Source: Epibacterium ulvae (GTDB lineage Bacteria > Pseudomonadota > Alphaproteobacteria > Rhodobacterales > Rhodobacteraceae). Taken from it: a stretch of DNA of 64,000 nt. The position numbers were made by a program, and so were the translations under genes. Within the stretch, counting starts at the first letter, position 1. The number at the start of each line of letters is the position of its first letter. The notes beneath the pieces are model-generated. The model was given only the letters and a program-made list of their open reading frames with translations. It had not been told where the DNA came from and made no database searches. Positions 26,144-33,707 of the stretch are shown one piece after another. The stretch covers positions 124,001 to 188,000 of the forward strand of contig NZ_FMWG01000006.1 of assembly GCF_900102795.1 (NCBI RefSeq), given 5' to 3'.

Positions 26144-26270
26144 GATCGTCTCCTATGTTGCCCGTGGTTTGGCCCACGACGTTGATTGCTCACATTCAAG
26201 AGCTCTGTGCCTTCATCGGGTCCGCATAAAGCGCCCGCCAGAGATTGCCTGTGCTTCCTTTAGGTATTCG

Positions 26271-26449
26271 GTTTCGCTGCGATCCCAGTTCGAAGAAAAA
26301 CGGGGCAAACATCAAAACCCCGGCGACTCAGTTTTCTGGGTCCCGGATGGGCGCGGTTTAGGGCAAAACGCCCTGTCTGGCAAGGGGTTTCGCAGCGAAA
26401 CGGTTGCGACTGGGGCGTACGCTCCGTCTAGACGCGCGTAACCATTTTT
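26271..26449 (+). ncRNA. candidate structured non-coding RNA between rplS and plcP
   Basis: Two perfectly complementary 12-base arms (26271-26282 and 26390-26401) enclose three hairpins: CGGGG/CCCCG at 26301-26322, GACTCAG/CTGGGTC at 26325-26342 with a TTTT loop, and AGGGC/GCCCT at 26360-26374. After the closing stem comes GGTTGCG (26402-26408) pairing with CGTAACC (26437-26443), then ATTTTT, like an intrinsic terminator; inside it is GGGGC-GTAC-GCTCC. Three helices contain a T-G pair that is a G-U on the plus strand but an A-C mismatch on the minus strand. This favours a plus-strand transcript. The 5' end and promoter are not clear, and I cannot match a known RNA family. Confidence 0.45.
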
Positions 26450-26552
26450 CACGTTTGAGAGGCGTCTTTTATGAAATGTTTACGCGGCCTGCTCCTTTAT
26501 GTGGCACACGATGGCAAAGCCTCGCTCATTCCTGTCTGTGCGGCTAATTTCC

Positions 26553-26586
26553 TTGTCATCCGCCTGTCACACCAGCCCCATACACC
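26553..26586 (+). promoter_or_regulatory. PHO box and -10 upstream of plcP-btaA-btaB
   Basis: TTGTCAT (26553-26559), a 4-bp spacer and CTGTCAC (26564-26570) match the PhoB consensus of two direct 7-bp repeats with one mismatch. Ten bp later is TACACC (26581-26586) in the position of the -10, as in PhoB-activated promoters where the box replaces the -35. CTGTCTG at 26532 is a further possible half, 21 bp upstream. Transcription would start near 26593. Confidence 0.75.
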
Positions 26587-26600
26587 AAAGCAAACATGTA

Positions 26601-27413
26601 GTGGAGCCAGATGTGTCCTATCGAACCTTGTTTCTGTCAGATTTGCATCTTGGCACACGCGGGTGTCAGGCGGATCTGCTCATGGACTTTTTAGGACGCT
26701 ATGACGCGGAAACCATCTATTTGGTGGGTGATATCTTTGATGGCTGGAAACTACAGCGTGGCTGGCACTGGCCGCAGCGGCACAATGATGTGGTGCAGGC
26801 CTTCCTGAAAAAAGCGCAAGAAGGCACGCGGATTGTCTTTGTGCCGGGCAATCATGACGAGGTGATGCGCAGCTATCTGGGGACGCATTTTGGCGGTATT
26901 GAGGTCGCGGAAACCGCAGATTTCATTGCGCAAGATGGCCGCCGCTATCTGGTGACGCATGGCGACCAATTTGATGTGATTGTCAAAAATGCCCGATGGC
27001 TTGCCCTATTGGGGGATCGCGCCTACGAGCTGTTGATCTGGTGCAATCCCCGCCTGAACAAGATCCGCCGTCTGTGGAGCAAACGCTATTGGTCCCTGTC
27101 AAAATGGGCCAAGGCGCAAGTCAAACAGGCGGTAAATTTCATTGGAAAATTTGAAGAGACACTGGCCGAAGATGCGCGCCAGGGGGGCTATGATGGTGTG
27201 ATTTGCGGCCATATCCACCATGCCAATATTCGTATGATTGATGATATTCATTACCTTAACACGGGTGATTGGGTCGAAAGCTGCACCGCCATCGTTGAAG
27301 ACGCAGATGGCACCCTGCGCCTGATTGACTGGGAAGCCGCCATTGCGCGCAGGCATAAACTGGCCCGCAAAGTCTCCCGTTCCAAATCTCGTAAAACCAA
27401 AGAGCTGACATGA
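26601..27413 (+). CDS. plcP: PlcP-type phospholipase C (calcineurin-like metallophosphoesterase)
   Basis: The 270-residue protein is a metallophosphoesterase of the LpxH-like branch: SDLHLG (13-18), VGDIFDG (42-48), PGNHDE (82-87) and a C-terminal GHIHHAN. Genes of this branch next to btaA are PlcP, which removes phosphorylated head groups from membrane phospholipids and releases diacylglycerol during phosphate limitation. The GTG at 26601 is chosen because the PHO box and -10 lie immediately upstream. ATG codons at 26499 and 26511 would start upstream of the promoter and have no ribosome binding site. The stop overlaps the btaA start by 4 bp (ATGA). UDP-diacylglucosamine hydrolysis is the alternative. 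Confidence 0.82.
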   Translation: MEPDVSYRTLFLSDLHLGTRGCQADLLMDFLGRYDAETIYLVGDIFDGWKLQRGWHWPQRHNDVVQAFLKKAQEGTRIVFVPGNHDEVMRSYLGTHFGGIEVAETADFIAQDGRRYLVTHGDQFDVIVKNARWLALLGDRAYELLIWCNPRLNKIRRLWSKRYWSLSKWAKAQVKQAVNFIGKFEETLAEDARQGGYDGVICGHIHHANIRMIDDIHYLNTGDWVESCTAIVEDADGTLRLIDWEAAIARRHKLARKVSRSKSRKTKELT

Positions 27414-28660
27414 CCCAAGCCCAGACTCTCGACCATACCAGCGATCAAAGCATCGAACATCGTATCGGGACCGCCGTAAACCAGAACGCAGCGCACACGC
27501 GCGAAGGTCTTTTGGAACGCCTGTTTGGTTGGTTTTTCAAAGGTCTTGTCTATGCCCAGATCTGGGAAGATCCGGTGGCGGATATGAATGCGCTGCAGAT
27601 CACGGAACAAGATGATCTGGTTTGTATTGCTTCAGGGGGATGTAATGTCATGTCTTACCTGATGGCCCAGCCAGCATCGATCACAGCTGTTGATCTGTCT
27701 CCAGCGCATGTTGCACTGAACAAATTAAAGGTCGCTGCGCCACGCTATCTGGATCAAAACGCTTTTTATGATCTGTTTGGCCACGCCAATAAAGACAGCA
27801 ATATCAGAGCGCTGGATCAGCATGTCTTGCCGCACCTTGATCAGATAACGCGCGCCTATTGGAACAAGGCGACGTGGCGCGGGCAGCGCAAACAGATGTT
27901 TGCACGTGGGCTGTATCGCCATGGGTTGTTGGGGCAGTTTCTGAAATTTGCCCATGCCCTGTGCTGGGCGGGGGGCGTCAAGTTTGACAAACTGCTAACT
28001 GCCCAGTCGCTTGACGATCAAAATGCTTTTTTTGATCAGGAAATCGCACCGCTATACGATTCTCGCTTTGTGCGCTTTTTGGCCAATCGCCGCGCGTCGT
28101 TATTTGGCCTTGGTATCCCGCCTGCCCAATACGATAAACTGGCGGCTGATACCGGAGGTGATATCATTGCCGTTTTGCGCGAACGCACGCGCAAACTATT
28201 TTGCGATTTTCCCATTCACGACAATTACTTTGCCTGGCAAGCGGCCAATCGGGGGTACAAATCCGATGGCACAGGCCCGGTGCCGCCTTATCTGGAGGCG
28301 CAGAATTTTGAAACCCTGCGCGCCTGTGTTGACCGGGTTGAGGTGCTGAACCAATCCGTGACCGAAATGCTCGCGGCGCAGCCGGAAGGCAGCAAAAGCG
28401 TTTATGTTCTGTTGGACGCGCAGGACTGGATGAATGATGATCAGCTGAATGATCTTTGGCATCAGATCACCCGCACAGCCCGACCCGGCGCGCGGGTGTT
28501 GTTTCGCACTGGTGGCCTAACGGATATCTTGCCCGGACGGGTCGAGGGTGCGATTTTGAACCATTGGCGCTATGATGCTGAGGCTTCAACCCGTGCCACG
28601 GCTGAAGACCGCTCTGCGATCTATGGTGCGGTGCACATGTATCGCTATGAGGGAGCCTGA
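27410..28660 (+). CDS. btaA: SAM:diacylglycerol 3-amino-3-carboxypropyl transferase
   Basis: This 416-residue protein (DUF3419 family) transfers the aminocarboxypropyl group of S-adenosylmethionine to diacylglycerol, the first step of the betaine lipid DGTS. The SAM-binding region is visible as CIASGGCNVMSYL followed by AVDLSPAHVALNKLK (near 75-105). The YAQIWEDP motif near 45-52 is typical. The substrate diacylglycerol is what PlcP, encoded immediately upstream with a 4-bp overlap, would supply. It is translationally coupled to both neighbours. Confidence 0.92.
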   Translation: MTQAQTLDHTSDQSIEHRIGTAVNQNAAHTREGLLERLFGWFFKGLVYAQIWEDPVADMNALQITEQDDLVCIASGGCNVMSYLMAQPASITAVDLSPAHVALNKLKVAAPRYLDQNAFYDLFGHANKDSNIRALDQHVLPHLDQITRAYWNKATWRGQRKQMFARGLYRHGLLGQFLKFAHALCWAGGVKFDKLLTAQSLDDQNAFFDQEIAPLYDSRFVRFLANRRASLFGLGIPPAQYDKLAADTGGDIIAVLRERTRKLFCDFPIHDNYFAWQAANRGYKSDGTGPVPPYLEAQNFETLRACVDRVEVLNQSVTEMLAAQPEGSKSVYVLLDAQDWMNDDQLNDLWHQITRTARPGARVLFRTGGLTDILPGRVEGAILNHWRYDAEASTRATAEDRSAIYGAVHMYRYEGA

Positions 28661-28661
28661 G

Positions 28662-29297
28662 ATGAACCACACCCCCCATGCCTCTTTGATGGATGAAGTC
28701 TATCGCCATCAGCGCAAGATCTATGATGCGACGCGCAAATATTATCTGCTTGGACGGGATCGCTTGATTGATGAGATGGACCCAAGCCCAAATGCGCGCA
28801 TTCTGGAAATTGCTTGCGGCACCGGGCGCAATCTGGATCTGATTGATCAACGTTATCCGGGGCGGCGGCTGTATGGGTTTGATATTTCATCTCAGATGCT
28901 TGAAACCGCGCGCGCAAAACTGGGCAATCGCGCCTATCTGGCGCAAGGGGATGCTTGCGCTTTTGAGGCGCGCACCCTGTTTGGCACGGCCGAGTTTGAT
29001 CACATCATTATGTCTTACAGCCTGTCGATGATCCCAAATTGGCAAGTCGCAATTGCGGAAGCCCTGCGCCATCTTGCGCCGGGCGGAATGCTGCATCTGG
29101 TGGATTTCGGCGATCAGGCCCGGCTGCCGATTGGTTTTAAATCTGTGTTACGGGCATGGTTGCGCAAATTCCATGTCAGCCCGCGCGACGATCTGGATGC
29201 CGTTCTGCAAGACCTGACGGCGGGGCGGCCTTTGGATATGCGGCATGACTATCTGTTTCGCAATTACGCGCAGATTGCCCGTATTCGGGCCGCTTAA
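28662..29297 (+). CDS. btaB: SAM-dependent N-methyltransferase of betaine lipid synthesis
   Basis: This 211-residue class I methyltransferase has the SAM motif LEIACGTGRNLDLI near 44-57 and a second loop YGFDISSQMLETA. It would add three methyl groups to the BtaA product to give DGTS. The ATG at 28662 begins 1 bp after the btaA stop, with GAGG upstream. Its TAA stop overlaps the stop of the convergent trmD in a shared TTAA. The call rests on operon context as well as fold. Confidence 0.9.
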   Translation: MNHTPHASLMDEVYRHQRKIYDATRKYYLLGRDRLIDEMDPSPNARILEIACGTGRNLDLIDQRYPGRRLYGFDISSQMLETARAKLGNRAYLAQGDACAFEARTLFGTAEFDHIIMSYSLSMIPNWQVAIAEALRHLAPGGMLHLVDFGDQARLPIGFKSVLRAWLRKFHVSPRDDLDAVLQDLTAGRPLDMRHDYLFRNYAQIARIRAA

Positions 29298-30103
29298 CTG
29301 GATTTATCCGCCTGCCATTTTTCCCACATATCAGGGCGGCGGGTGCGGGTGATTTCTTGGCTTTGGTCTTCGCGCCATTCGGCAATTTTTCCGTGATGGC
29401 CCGACATCAAAATATCGGGGATTTTGCGCCCCTGCCATTCGGCGGGCCGGGTGTATTGCGGATGTTCCAACAAGCCTGAGGAATGGCTTTCCTCTTCGGT
29501 GGACGCCTGATTGCCCAACACACCGGGGATCAGACGGACCGTGGCATCAATCATCGCCTGTGCGGCCAATTCGCCACCGGTCATCACAAAGTCCCCCAGC
29601 GAGACTTCAAGAATATTATAGTGCTCCAGCACCCGTTCATCGACACCTTCGAAGCGTCCGCAGAGGAAGGTTGCGCCATCACAGCGGGCCAGATTTTGCA
29701 TCATCTGCTGATCCATGCGCCGTCCACGCGGCGACAGGTAGATCAGGGGCCAATTGCCAGAGGTGCCTTGCATCGCCTGTTCAATCGCAGGCCCCAGAAC
29801 ATCCGCGCGCAACACCATGCCGGCTCCGCCTCCGGCGGGGGTGTCATCAACGTTGCGGTGCTTGCCAATCCCGTGTTCACGCAGATCAAAGGTTTCAAGC
29901 TGCCACAGGCCCTGCTGCAAGGCTTTACCGGTCAGGCTTTCGCCTAAGAGACCGGGAAAGGCGCCGGGGAACAGCGTCAGAATCTTTGCCTTCCACACGC
30001 CCACCAGATCCGGCGTATCTGTGATCAGCGCGCGGGGTTTGAACGTGGGGCGGATGGCTTTGCGGCCATGGGATTTCTGAGGCGGTGTGTCTGAGCTGGT
30101 CAT
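29294..30103 (-). CDS. trmD: tRNA (guanosine(37)-N1)-methyltransferase
   Basis: This 269-residue SPOUT-class enzyme methylates G37 of tRNAs reading CNN codons, preventing +1 frameshifts. The start of the conserved domain is KILTLFPGAFPG near 40. The SAM-binding trefoil knot includes LIYLSPRGRRMDQ, LCGRFEGVDERV and VSLGDFVMTGGEL. About 35 residues precede the usual N-terminus; the ATG at 30103 is the only good start seen, so the extension may be real. It is divergent by 54 bp from the phosphotransferase gene. Confidence 0.95.
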   Translation of the reverse strand: MTSSDTPPQKSHGRKAIRPTFKPRALITDTPDLVGVWKAKILTLFPGAFPGLLGESLTGKALQQGLWQLETFDLREHGIGKHRNVDDTPAGGGAGMVLRADVLGPAIEQAMQGTSGNWPLIYLSPRGRRMDQQMMQNLARCDGATFLCGRFEGVDERVLEHYNILEVSLGDFVMTGGELAAQAMIDATVRLIPGVLGNQASTEEESHSSGLLEHPQYTRPAEWQGRKIPDILMSGHHGKIAEWREDQSQEITRTRRPDMWEKWQADKSS

Positions 30104-30157
30104 GACAGGCTGTTTAGTCCAAATTGGAACCTATGCAATAAAAAGCGTGAGGCAGCA

Positions 30158-31192
30158 GTGAAACCAGAGGCACAAGCGGCTCTTTCCGAGAGCGCCGAGC
30201 AGGTAGAGGCGCGTACGCGTGCCTATTGGCCGGATATTTCGAAAGCCACCGGACTGCCCGCTGAAGGGGTGCGGTTCCGCCCCTTGCACGTCAATGCCAA
30301 CGTCAGGGACCGGCGCTGTGTGCTGGAGGCGCGCTTGGAGGACAAACGGCGTTTTGTTTTGCGTGCCGACTATGAAGAGCGTAGGCGCGTCCCCTTAATG
30401 AAACAGCTGCAGCGGCATCGGATTGCAGCCGAAGCTTTGCGCGAATCGTCAAAGGCACATGTGCCGCAGGTCTTGTGGGAGGCCTCAGATACACCTTGTG
30501 CTTTGTTGGAGTTTGTACCGGGGGAAACCGCGGTGCAGGAGCTGCAGTTTGCAGATCTGGGAGCGGTGCAGCGCGACCTGGTTTGGGAACGCATTGGGGC
30601 TGCAATCGGCGCACTGCATGCTGTTTCGCGAACCCGTGAGAAACGCTTTTGGCCCAAGCCTTTTTTGCAGCAAGTCTCGGAACAGGCAGAAGCCGTGCGG
30701 CGCGACGCGGGGAACTATCCGCATCCACAGCGGTTTTTGGGTCTGTGTGCCCTGCTGCATCGTTTTGGCAAGCGGGCGCGGGGCCTGCCCTATCTGGGAG
30801 CTTTAGAGCATGGGGATATGCATTTGTGCAATATCCTGATCGCCGAAGAAAAAGTGTCTTTTATTGATTTTTCCAACTTTAAAAATGACCATCCGCAGCG
30901 GGATCTGGCCAATCTTTGGGTCACGGCTGTCGTGAACGAAGAGCAGGGCCTGCGGCAGGGGACGGGCTATGGCATGATTGCCCCGTCAGAAATGCGCGCC
31001 TTTGAGGCAGGATATGGAGAAGCCCTGATCGAGGACCCGATTTTCCGCTTTTTTCATGCCTATCGGCTGTTTCGGGTCTGGGGCACAATTGCCAGAATGG
31101 AGAAAGCGCGCGGTCCACGGGTTAAGAAAAAGCGCGCGGCGCTGGTTGCGGTGCTGGACAGTCTGCAGGATGCTGAGCGGACCTTAGAATAG
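30158..31192 (+). CDS. phosphotransferase, aminoglycoside/choline kinase-like
   Basis: This 344-residue protein has the protein-kinase-like fold of the APH/choline kinase superfamily. The catalytic loop HGDMHLCN is at 218-225 and the metal-binding Asp237 is in FIDFSNFK. The GTG start at 30158 has GAGG upstream. Its substrate is unknown: relatives phosphorylate antibiotics, choline, fructosamine or cell-surface sugars. It is inserted, on the opposite strand, between trmD and rimM, and its last 9 bases overlap the 3' end of rimM. Nothing indicates antibiotic resistance. Confidence 0.72.
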   Translation: MKPEAQAALSESAEQVEARTRAYWPDISKATGLPAEGVRFRPLHVNANVRDRRCVLEARLEDKRRFVLRADYEERRRVPLMKQLQRHRIAAEALRESSKAHVPQVLWEASDTPCALLEFVPGETAVQELQFADLGAVQRDLVWERIGAAIGALHAVSRTREKRFWPKPFLQQVSEQAEAVRRDAGNYPHPQRFLGLCALLHRFGKRARGLPYLGALEHGDMHLCNILIAEEKVSFIDFSNFKNDHPQRDLANLWVTAVVNEEQGLRQGTGYGMIAPSEMRAFEAGYGEALIEDPIFRFFHAYRLFRVWGTIARMEKARGPRVKKKRAALVAVLDSLQDAERTLE

Positions 31193-31687
31193 GCCCTCTG
31201 GTGGATCAGCGATAATGCGACCTTGGTCTAGGTCGACAGTCGGAACCGCTGCCAGTGTGAATGGCATCAAAACGGTTGCGCTGCCGTGCAGCGGTTGAAT
31301 TTCCAACAGATCCCCTGCGCCATGGTTTTGAACGGTTTTGATCGTGCCAAGGGGCGCTCCGCCGGTATCAAAGACCTTTAGCCCGATCAGATCGGCATGA
31401 TAAAATTCATCATCAGGCAGATTGGGCATACGATCGCGTTGCGTAAAAAGCCGTAGGCCTTTCAGCGCATCCGCATCTTCTTTGGTTTCAATATTGCTGA
31501 GACGTGCCGCAAACCCACCTTTCACCGCACGGGTGATTGTGATCGTATACGTGGTTTTGCCGTCTTCGCTGGTCAGCGGAGAGTAGTCTTCGATCTCTTC
31601 GGGGATGGCGCAAAAGCTTTTCAGGCGCACTTCGCCGCGCACGCCATATGAGCCTGAGAGGGCACCAACACAGATGAGATCAGTCAT
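31184..31687 (-). CDS. rimM: 16S rRNA processing protein RimM
   Basis: This 167-residue protein helps mature the 3' domain of 16S rRNA through ribosomal protein S19. The N-terminal beta barrel starts [18 protein letters not shown] and the PRC-barrel domain includes [16 protein letters not shown]. It is transcribed leftward like rpsP, from which it is separated by bluB. Its 3' end overlaps the convergent phosphotransferase gene by 9 bp. Confidence 0.93.
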   Translation of the reverse strand: MTDLICVGALSGSYGVRGEVRLKSFCAIPEEIEDYSPLTSEDGKTTYTITITRAVKGGFAARLSNIETKEDADALKGLRLFTQRDRMPNLPDDEFYHADLIGLKVFDTGGAPLGTIKTVQNHGAGDLLEIQPLHGSATVLMPFTLAAVPTVDLDQGRIIADPPEGLF

Positions 31688-31804
31688 GGGTTCACTTTCC
31701 AGCGCAGAAGAGGCCCCGTCAGTCTGGATCTTAAGGGCAACAAATATCAGGCATGGTGATAGCGCTGTGAACGCAAGGCTGCAAGCTAAGCTGCGCGGTC
31801 GCCA

Positions 31805-32446
31805 TCAGCGCGTGACAAGCGGGACATTGCCGCGGCGTTTTTCCCAGCCGACCAGCTCCAGTTCGGGGGTGTCGTTGCGGCGTTCCGGGTAGCCAATGCA
31901 GAAATACCCCATCAAATGCCAATCAGGGGAGACATCCAAGTCTTGGCGCAAGCGATCGGGATCAAGAATAGAGACCCAGCCAAGGCCCAGCCCTTCGGCG
32001 CGCAGGGCCAGCCAAAACAGCGTGATGGCAGCAACCACAGAATAGCGGCGCATTTCCGGCATCGTGCTGGAGCCCAATCCGTGCCCTTTGGTGGTTGAAT
32101 CATCGCTAAAGACTGCGATCTGTTCCGGCGCTTCGCGCATGCCTGAAAGTTTCAGTTTGGCGTAGGTTTCGGCTTTGGAATTTGTGTAGCCTGACAACGC
32201 TTTGGAATTTGCGGCTTCGAAATTTTCAAGCGCTGCGGTGCGGGCGTCGTTACTTTGAACGCGGACCACACGCCAAGGTTCGCTTAGCCCGACGGAGGGG
32301 GCAAGCTGAAATGAATCGAGGCAGCGCATAAACACTGCCTCGTCAATCGGATCCGTGCGAAAGCGGCGCACATCGCGCCGCAAACGCATCAGCATTTCAA
32401 ACTGGTTGCGGAAGTCTTCTGAAAATTCGTCGTTCTTCCCCAGCAT
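31805..32446 (-). CDS. bluB: 5,6-dimethylbenzimidazole synthase (BluB)
   Basis: This 213-residue flavin destructase cleaves reduced FMN with oxygen to give the lower ligand of vitamin B12. The nitroreductase-like fold starts RRDVRRFRTDPID at about 23-35. The BluB-specific LAPSVGLSEPWRVVRV follows at about 48-63, and LGLGWVSILDP with GYFCIGYPE lies near the end. The ATG at 32446 lies 8 bp after the rpsP stop; an in-frame extension into rpsP was rejected. Its placement in a ribosomal operon is unusual but it is co-directional. A generic nitroreductase is the less likely alternative. Confidence 0.85.
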   Translation of the reverse strand: MLGKNDEFSEDFRNQFEMLMRLRRDVRRFRTDPIDEAVFMRCLDSFQLAPSVGLSEPWRVVRVQSNDARTAALENFEAANSKALSGYTNSKAETYAKLKLSGMREAPEQIAVFSDDSTTKGHGLGSSTMPEMRRYSVVAAITLFWLALRAEGLGLGWVSILDPDRLRQDLDVSPDWHLMGYFCIGYPERRNDTPELELVGWEKRRGNVPLVTR

Positions 32447-32453
32447 TATGCCT

Positions 32454-32819
32454 TTACTCCGCTGCGGCTTCCTCAGCTGCTTCAGCTGCTTTTGCCGCTT
32501 TTTCTTCAGCACGTTCCTGCGCTTTTTTGCCAGGGACGGCTTTGTTCGGGTTGTTACGTTCTTTCTTGGCCAGAACGCCTGCTGCTTCAAGGAAGCGAGC
32601 AACGCGATCGGTGGGCTGTGCGCCCTGATCCAGCCAGTGCTGAACGCGCTCCATGTTCAATTTTACACGCTCTTCGCTGTCTTTTGGCAAGAGCGGATTG
32701 TAGGTGCCGAGCTTTTCGATGAAACGACCATCGCGTGGCATACGGCTGTCAGCCGCAACAACACGGTAGAAAGGGCGTTTTTTCGAGCCACCACGGGCCA
32801 GGCGGATTTTCATTGCCAT
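32454..32819 (-). CDS. rpsP: 30S ribosomal protein bS16
   Basis: This 121-residue protein begins [20 protein letters not shown], diagnostic of bS16, and contains YNPLLPKD and the [19 protein letters not shown] segment. The C-terminal 30 residues are Glu/Ala/Lys-rich, a common alphaproteobacterial extension. It lies between the chorismate mutase gene and bluB in the leftward cluster. Confidence 0.96.
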   Translation of the reverse strand: MAMKIRLARGGSKKRPFYRVVAADSRMPRDGRFIEKLGTYNPLLPKDSEERVKLNMERVQHWLDQGAQPTDRVARFLEAAGVLAKKERNNPNKAVPGKKAQERAEEKAAKAAEAAEEAAAE

Positions 32820-32889
32820 GGATACATTCTCCTTTAAATGGCGTGTTCAGGGAACCCCTGAAATCTCTAGTTGTGTCTTTTTTTCAGGA

Positions 32890-33186
32890 TTATTCCTGAT
32901 GTTTTTTATGGTGGCGGATGACTTCGTCGATGATGAAGTTCAAGAACGCCTTGGCAAAATCGGGATCCAGGTCGGCGCGATTCGCCAGTTCTTCAAGACG
33001 CGCGATCTGTGTGGCTTCGCGCGTTGGGTCGGACGGGGGCAGATCGTGCTGCGCTTTCAGCGCACCAACGGCCTGAGTATGTTTGAACCGCTCGCCCAGA
33101 GTGTAAACAAGGATGGCATCCAGCCGGTCAATGCTTTCGCGGTGGCCTTTCAGGACTTCGGCGGCGCGGGTCACGGGGTCGCTCAT
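32890..33186 (-). CDS. chorismate mutase, AroQ class
   Basis: This 98-residue all-helical protein fits monofunctional AroQ-type chorismate mutase, which converts chorismate to prephenate for Phe and Tyr synthesis. Helix 1 carries the ESIDRLDAILVYTLGERF pattern, and the Lys of VGALKAQHDLPPSDPTRE and later charged residues match the active-site layout. The ATG at 33186 has AGGAGA at about 9 bp and overlaps the GNAT gene stop by 4 bp. Confidence 0.9.
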   Translation of the reverse strand: MSDPVTRAAEVLKGHRESIDRLDAILVYTLGERFKHTQAVGALKAQHDLPPSDPTREATQIARLEELANRADLDPDFAKAFLNFIIDEVIRHHKKHQE

Positions 33187-33707
33187 ACGCGGATCTCCTG
33201 TGGGCTGGGGTGACGGTAGACCAAGCAAGGCTGGTCTGGTTTGGGATAAGCTGCATTTGGGTCAAGTTCTGCGCCCAGCCGTTCCGCTAGTTTGATCGAG
33301 CGGTGATTTTCTGGTGCGATGTAGCTGACAGCTGTAGACCAGCCCAAGGTTTCAAAGGCATGGCTGCGCGCTGCGCGCACAGCTTCTTGGGCAATGCCGC
33401 GTCCTTCGGAGCCTTCAAACATCACCCAGCCTAATTCATGTTCGGGCCAGCCGTCAGGGTAGTAGGGACCAACAAGGCCAAGAATACTGTCATCGCCCTT
33501 TGCGGTCACTGCCCAGAGGCCAAAGCTCTGCATCTCCCAGTGGCCAAGAACGGCTGAGAAGTTTTTCCAGGCCACAAAACGTGGCACATTCCCGCCCGCA
33601 TATTGCGACCGTTCGGACATGTAAAAAGCAATGGCCGCCTCAAGATCCCGCGCAGCGGGACGGCGCAGCACAAGCCGATCCGTGGTTATGACGGGCGCTG
33701 CAGTCAC
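33183..33707 (-). CDS. GNAT-family N-acetyltransferase
   Basis: This 174-residue protein is a RimJ/RimL-like GNAT. It opens with TDRLVLRRPAARDLEA and has an acetyl-CoA-binding region EGRGIAQEAVRAARSHAF and the ENHRSIKLAERLGAE motif near the end. Substrate unknown. It uses a GTG start directly after the ffh stop codon (TAA then GTG), so translation is likely coupled, and it overlaps the chorismate mutase start by 4 bp. Confidence 0.85.
   Translation of the reverse strand: MTAAPVITTDRLVLRRPAARDLEAAIAFYMSERSQYAGGNVPRFVAWKNFSAVLGHWEMQSFGLWAVTAKGDDSILGLVGPYYPDGWPEHELGWVMFEGSEGRGIAQEAVRAARSHAFETLGWSTAVSYIAPENHRSIKLAERLGAELDPNAAYPKPDQPCLVYRHPSPQEIRV

Noticed and set aside
26271-26401. L19-type ribosomal leader on the minus strand
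   Set aside because: G-U pairs in the helices become mismatches on the minus strand, so the plus strand is preferred; not excluded.
30158-31192. aminoglycoside resistance gene
   Set aside because: The superfamily is broad; chromosomal core context and lack of mobile elements give no support for resistance.
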